A stretch of DNA of 60,000 nt from Diphasiastrum complanatum (Eukaryota > Streptophyta > Lycopodiopsida > Lycopodiales > Lycopodiaceae): the NCBI GenBank assembly GCA_029204225.1, contig CM055098.1, positions 3,895,607-3,955,606 on the forward strand. The letters run 5' to 3'. Shown piece after piece: positions 56,446 through 60,000 of this stretch. The translations under genes were made by a program, and so were the position numbers. The notes beneath the pieces were generated by a model that saw only the letters and a list, made by a program, of their open reading frames with translations, searched no databases and was not told the origin of the DNA. How positions within the stretch are numbered: the first letter of the stretch is position 1; every line of letters begins with the position of its first letter.

Positions 56446-56853
56446 ATGACTTCTGATTTTCGGTCTTTATCCCCTTTAGACTATCTTTTTGTTTTTAATA
56501 GTGATATACCATCTGAACATATGTTCAACAAATGGCTCACACGTCTTCAGTATTACTTTGATACTTCTCGGCCAACTTGTCCAGGTCCTAATAAGATTCT
56601 TGATGCAATTTTTCTCTTAAAGGGTTCTGCTAGGTCCGAGTGGTTTGACTATGTCCATTTTCATCCACCTATCTCTGAGTGGCATGACTTTCTACCTGTA
56701 CTTCGCCTTCTTATTTTCTCCAATGATAATTTTGTATTTGTTCCTCCTCTTGCTCTTACGAGTGGTATTATAGGTCTTGGGAGTTCTACTCCTTCTGATT
56801 CCCCTCGTGAGCATTCTTCCATATGTGAGGTTCCATTTTCTTGTGCAAGATAA
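56446..56853 (+). pseudogene. E3 gag-like protein, truncated by a stop
   Basis: MTSDFRSLSPLDYLFVFNSD parallels the E2 protein almost residue for residue (SEHMFNKWLTRLQYYFDTSR, ILDAIFLLKGSARSEWFDYV). A TAA at 56851 ends it, but the same frame continues to about 57285 with two more stops, covering SHISSDSHEVDSHIASD, LPELVIVSHSE and ACFD-type repeats. The protease region of E2 is not present before the 3' LTR. Confidence 0.7.
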
Positions 56854-57356
56854 ATAAAGATAGAGTCACACATTTCTAGCGATTCACATGAGGTTGATTC
56901 ACACATTGCTAGCGATACACATGAGGATGATTCTGTATCACACATTGTGAGCTAGTTGCCTGATTTACTTGAGATAGTTATTGATCTACCTGAGCTCGTC
57001 ATTGTATCCCATAGTGAGTGAGAGTCACATATACAGGTTCCTACTGATGTTGATTCACATATACAGGTTGCGGCTGATATGGTCCTTGATACTGATATAG
57101 CATGCTATGATACTATTGCTGATATCGTTGCATGCTTTGATGGTGCTATCGATGTTCTTGCATGCTATGATATTGTTCCATGCTTTGATACTGATATAGT
57201 ATGCCTTGCTACTACAGCCGATGTTGTTGCATGCTTGATATTGTTGTTATTATTCCTCTACATCAGATGTTGCTCTAGTTGTTGATGCACCAGGGATTAC
57301 TGCTATTTGATCCAGTTTCTTTTCAACAGTTGGGTCTTTTTTTTTGTGTCGGGGAG

Positions 57357-57747
57357 AGTTATGGACTCAGCTCATTACATTCGCCACGTCCATTTACATT
57401 TACTTTACTTTATGCATAAGTAGGCCTTGGGCCTTTTTTATTCATTATTGACACTTAGACTATATGGTTGGCCTTGGGCCTTATTATTCATTATTAGGAC
57501 ATTTGGACATATTATTGGAGAGTGGGGGCCTTCTTCGAGGGCGCACTATTATCCCTCCCAGTTGGGCCCTAACCACTGGAAGCTTCCTTTTAGGGCTTCC
57601 TCTAGGCTATAAGTAGGGAATCTGTGTCATTTGTTACTCAGATGATGATATTGATCTCTCTCTTTAGTCTCCTTAATCTCTCTAAGTCTTGCTTATGTGA
57701 TGCTTTCATAGCTAAGCTCTAGATCAATTGTGGCTTCATTCATAACT
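57357..57747 (+). repeat. E3 3' LTR
   Basis: 391 bp. The U3 half (GGCCTTGGGCC, ATTATTCATTATT) matches E2; the R-U5 half (TATAAGTAGG onward) matches all E elements. Confidence 0.87.
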
Positions 57748-58020
57748 TCAGGTGTTTAAGATTCTGAGGCTACCACAACTATCCATGGTTGCCATCTCCT
57801 AGTACTAAAGTCAACACATCATCGCGTGTGTCATGCAAGGAGCCAACATATTGAGATTGCTCACCATTTCATTAGAGAAAAGTTCTTGCCAACTTGAGCA
57901 TGTACCCTGAAAAGATTGTATTGCAAACATATCACTAAGTCCTTAGGCAGGGAACTATTTGGGAAGCATAGGCTTTCTCCCTTGGGGTTAAGGAAAATGT
58001 ATAATTAAGGAGGAAAAAGA
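57748..58020 (+). pseudogene. Copia-4 RNase H tail
   Basis: HARSQHIEIAHHFIREKF (57828-57882) is the standard copia RNase H C-terminal motif, compare HARSKHIEVAHHFVREKL in Copia-2. Several stops follow. AATTAAGGAGGAAAAAGA is its polypurine tract. Confidence 0.82.
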
Positions 58021-58620
58021 TGTTGGACTAGAGGGGGAATGTGAAAAATGAGCAAATGCCAACTTCAAGCATGGCCTAAACCAAACATTAGATCATCATT
58101 TTTTAAGGCCAACAAACGTCATTCAGGCCCATCCTTCCAAGTGTTCCTTGACGTTTGCCGAGAGTCAAGAGTTGCCTCACCTAGAGATTGCCATCTGGCA
58201 AAGCCAAGAGGTGCCTTTCCGGGAGCAAATAAAAAGGTATTTGGAAGGTAATGGCTCAAGGTAGACCTACCGCACACTCTCTTCTCTCTATAAAAGAGAA
58301 GTACCTTGAGCTCAAAGACAAGTGAATGCTAAGTAGATGCTAAGCTTTGTGGTGTCATTAGCACTTTGGTAGATTTTGCCATCATTTTATTTCTATGCTA
58401 TGTATTGGATCTTTTATCCTTCTACTAGCTATCAATACAAGTCTAGATGTTGTTGTCAATCTATTGATGCTGTTTTCACTTGGTTTGGATGAGTTTAATG
58501 TAGTGTAAGTGAACTCCTTATTGTTTCATTGCTTCTAAAGTTCATTCTGCCAAGCATTGGAGAAAGATTGGTTGGCTTGTTCATCATCATTGAACTCGGC
58601 CATCTTTCTTGAACCTTTCA
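58021..58620 (+). repeat. Copia-4 3' LTR (right end approximate)
   Basis: It starts TGTTGGACTAG directly after the purine tract, with a CTCTATAAAAGAG TATA region near 58285. The end is unknown because no partner copy is in the window. A 67-residue frame inside it is not considered a gene. Confidence 0.65.
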
Positions 58621-60000
58621 CAAACCCTTCCCAAGGTAGTACATCCTTTTGGTCCTCCATTGCCACATATGGTCAAAAGGGGTAAAGATGGAAGTAAGTG
58701 GCTAACTCAAGTGTACTTGATATTCAAAGGTCAATCGATTTCATAGACACTGGATTTGAAGTTGATTCTAACTTTCTGACTACTTTCCAAGTTTCAAGGT
58801 TATTTGAGGTGGTTAGACCTTTCAACCACTCTTGCTACATTGTTGGAGGTAAGTCCATAATTGTAGGTATTTGACTCCCTGGAAGATGCATAAAAATCTC
58901 ACCATGCCCTATAACTCCAAACTCAAAGTCGTACACAAATGAAATATACTTAACTCAACCACCTACCTAATGGAAGGTGGGATTGAGATGACTTGACTGC
59001 ATCTTATTATAGCAGTTGGTATAAGCTGGGATAAATGTAGTAGCCAATTTACAAAAGTTGTTTAAAAAGACAGCTTCGTATATATGTTAGTATCTACCAT
59101 CATATTTCAACTTGAGTAGACTATCCACAATTTCATTTCATCTTTCATAGTGAAAGTGAGTATATAGAATATGATATTGACTGCTGTATAAGGGTTTTCA
59201 ACCTTTTTCAGAATCATTTAATCAGTTAAACATGGTTACAATCAAAATTGAAGCTTTCAACAATTACTGAACTTTCACACCGGCATATGCTGCGCAAACA
59301 AGAAGTTTATTATTGCTTATTTTCCCCGACACTTTTCTTTCCAGTACCAATTGAAATGTGCAACTTCACACAGATCTCTGGAGTATTTCTCACACATTTG
59401 AAACGTGCACTAAAAAAAATTTACATTCTGAAGTTAAAAGCGTTTGGCTGCTACCTGGGCCACATGGCAGAAATGTTTTGTATATGACAGGGTCTGGGAC
59501 AAACTTGAAGCAGCTGCAGCTATACTAAGGCCACATTTGGAAAATCTTTATGATGTAACCAGCACAACAAAAAAGGATACATTTTCATCTATATTCACCA
59601 CATAAATAAGTTCCTGTAACAAAATGGCAAAGAGAAACACAAAATGAACCTAATCTACCCTTGGTGGCCATTAAACAACACCTTCCAAGAAGCCCGATAC
59701 TTGCTGATTAGGATTGTGAATGGTAGTATTATATAACAACTTAAACAGAAAAAGAAAACATCTTTGTCTCCGTGAATGGCATGTATGACTTTGATGTAAG
59801 AAAACAGAGAAGTAAAACACAGCAATTGAAATTTTAACCACAGGAAGATAATTGTGTCTATGTCTACTCAATGTAAATCAGGTATTTTACATGAAACAAG
59901 CATCACATATACTACTGTAGCAACCAATGTGAAAGAATTCATGAATATCGGTTTGGAGCAGGTAGTACTTGGAAGAAGGAAGCCAACCACTTAGGCCAAC
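58621..60000. other. No gene recognised
   Basis: Unique-looking sequence. A pyrimidine-rich stretch ending CTTTCCAG at 59342 resembles a splice acceptor, but no exon with recognisable homology follows. Confidence 0.4.

Larger units (their letters stand above)
55240..57747 (+). mobile_element. E3: E-family element, 5' truncated
   Basis: The 5' LTR is missing. The leader (55240-56390) contains degenerate repeats of the CTGTCCAGCGCCCTACTTCA type and a (CT)n tract at 55581-55642. The gag frame, spacer, purine tract (CGGGGAG) and a 391 bp 3' LTR (57357-57747) follow. The LTR starts AGTTATGG and ends CATAACT and matches E2. After the LTR lies copia RNase H sequence, so E3 probably inserted into Copia-4. 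Confidence 0.82.

Overview
This 60 kb window looks like intergenic DNA from a large, repeat-rich land-plant nuclear genome. The reasons are: plant-type Ty3/gypsy and Ty1/copia elements, primer-binding sites matching plant initiator-Met tRNA (TGGTATCAGAGC and variants), LINEs, a hAT/BED-finger transposon, many (CT)n/(GA)n microsatellites, and spliced exons with GT..AG introns. Nothing fixes the species; a fern, lycophyte, gymnosperm or large-genome angiosperm would all fit. No rRNA or tRNA gene, CRISPR array or bacterial-type operon was seen.

Layout. 1-6815: chromodomain Ty3/gypsy element (Gypsy-1) with both LTRs (the 5' one cut by the window edge), nested in a copia element whose remainder follows (Copia-1, 6816-8975). 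8976-10680: unassigned. 10684-14243: second copia (Copia-2), with a 147 bp insertion in its RNase H, followed by its probable 3' LTR. 14890-18399: a minus-strand copia fragment grading into a tandem array of 1.18 kb units. 18881-19735: a GC-rich island between 145 bp direct repeats. 20237-21077: the only host-like gene, three minus-strand exons of an acyl-protein thioesterase. 22860-27590: a decayed minus-strand LINE (LINE-C) split by Gypsy-3, which has lost its integrase. 27591-34390: a 6.8 kb hAT-type transposon with long terminal inverted repeats, one transposase gene with introns, a second hAT gene fragment facing it, and a nested GGTACC-rich MITE-like element. 34400-36190: nothing recognised. 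36269-57747: a complex nest of LINEs, Gypsy-2 and four copies (E1-E4) of an unusual LTR-element family. 57748-60000: a copia 3' end with LTR, then unassigned sequence.

The most interesting content is the E family (E1 43571-47011, E2 50646-54776, E3 to 57747, E4 from 36269). Its LTRs begin AGTTATG and end CGTAACT instead of TG...CA. E1 has a perfect 5 bp target duplication. The elements have a plant iMet primer site and a purine tract but show no reverse transcriptase or integrase. They encode a gag-like protein, a degenerate acidic Ser/His/Asp spacer and, in E2, a retropepsin. This is a TR-GAG-like non-autonomous group with modular LTRs (different U3 halves, shared R-U5) and, in E1, a captured copia zinc-knuckle/protease segment.

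Nesting gives relative ages on the minus strand: Gypsy-2 is oldest; LINE-B inserted into its integrase; E1 inserted into LINE-B; E2 inserted into the Gypsy-2 gag zinc knuckle. Nearly all mobile-element genes carry stops or frameshifts, so most are relics, although E1 and Gypsy-1 have LTR pairs that differ by only about 2%.
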